A DNA stretch of 6,626 nt from Planctomycetales bacterium. Its GTDB lineage: Bacteria; Planctomycetota; Phycisphaerae; SM23-33. Positions 6,567-6,626 of this stretch are shown piece after piece. Numbering within the stretch: position 1 is the first letter of the stretch; every line of letters starts with the position of its first letter. Location of the stretch: contig DAOVFI010000137.1 in NCBI GenBank assembly GCA_030673005.1, positions 1-6,626 of the forward strand, written 5' to 3'. The notes under the pieces were generated by a model, which did not search any database, was not told where the DNA came from, and saw only the letters and a program-made list of their open reading frames with translations. The position numbers and the translations under genes are program-made.

Positions 6567-6626
6567 TCACGCTTTCCGGAGCCTGACGATTGTGTAGTGG
6601 ACGACCTGCGGGACTGTCAATTCGAC
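6567..6626 (-). CDS. Possible C-terminal end of an unidentified gene, cut by the window edge
   Basis: On the minus strand the frame entering at 6626 is open for 19 codons and stops at a TGA (6567-6569). The peptide VELTVPQVVHYTIVRLRKA alternates hydrophobic and polar residues like a terminal beta-strand and ends in a basic tail, which looks protein-like. Nineteen open codons can occur by chance, so this is only a candidate. It would lie upstream of the RnfC-like gene on the same strand, 252 bases away. The family is not recognised. Confidence 0.35.
   Translation of the reverse strand, partial: VELTVPQVVHYTIVRLRKA

Overview
The window looks like chromosomal DNA from a GC-rich bacterium of the Planctomycetota or a related PVM lineage, perhaps Phycisphaerae-like. 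This is an inference. It rests on a large secreted heparinase II/III-type polysaccharide lyase carrying a CxxC/CxxC ribbon, a divergent RnfC-like protein, and long extragenic inverted repeats of a style I associate with such genomes. No rRNA, tRNA or phylogenetic marker gene is present to confirm it.

Layout, left to right. (1) Positions 3-1037 (+): the C-terminal three quarters of a MATE-family efflux transporter whose start lies outside the window. (2) Positions 1128-4457 (+): one continuous 1109-residue secreted protein. It joins an N-terminal glycerophosphodiester phosphodiesterase (GDPD) domain to a complete heparinase II/III-like lyase (alpha/alpha toroid plus beta-sandwich). This fusion is the most interesting object here. 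(3) Positions 4458-4976: a 519-base convergent intergenic region with no convincing gene. It holds two adjacent inverted-repeat elements (4519-4690 and 4720-4776) and a possible decayed coding remnant. (4) Positions 4977-6314 (-): a full-length RnfC-like protein with two 4Fe-4S motifs but degenerate flavin-site motifs and no visible rnf neighbours. (5) Positions 6315-6566: its upstream region, with a possible near-leaderless promoter and a long imperfect hairpin. (6) Positions 6567-6626 (-): possibly the last 19 codons of another gene.

How the genes relate. The transporter and the lyase share a strand and are 90 bases apart, so they could be co-transcribed, but nothing shows a functional link. 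The fusion protein is probably exported to degrade or modify an acidic polysaccharide; its substrate cannot be read from sequence. The RnfC-like gene faces it from the opposite strand and appears to be an independent unit. The window does not contain an obvious multi-gene novel system. The notable material is the domain fusion, the altered active-site motifs in both large proteins, and the three structured repeats.
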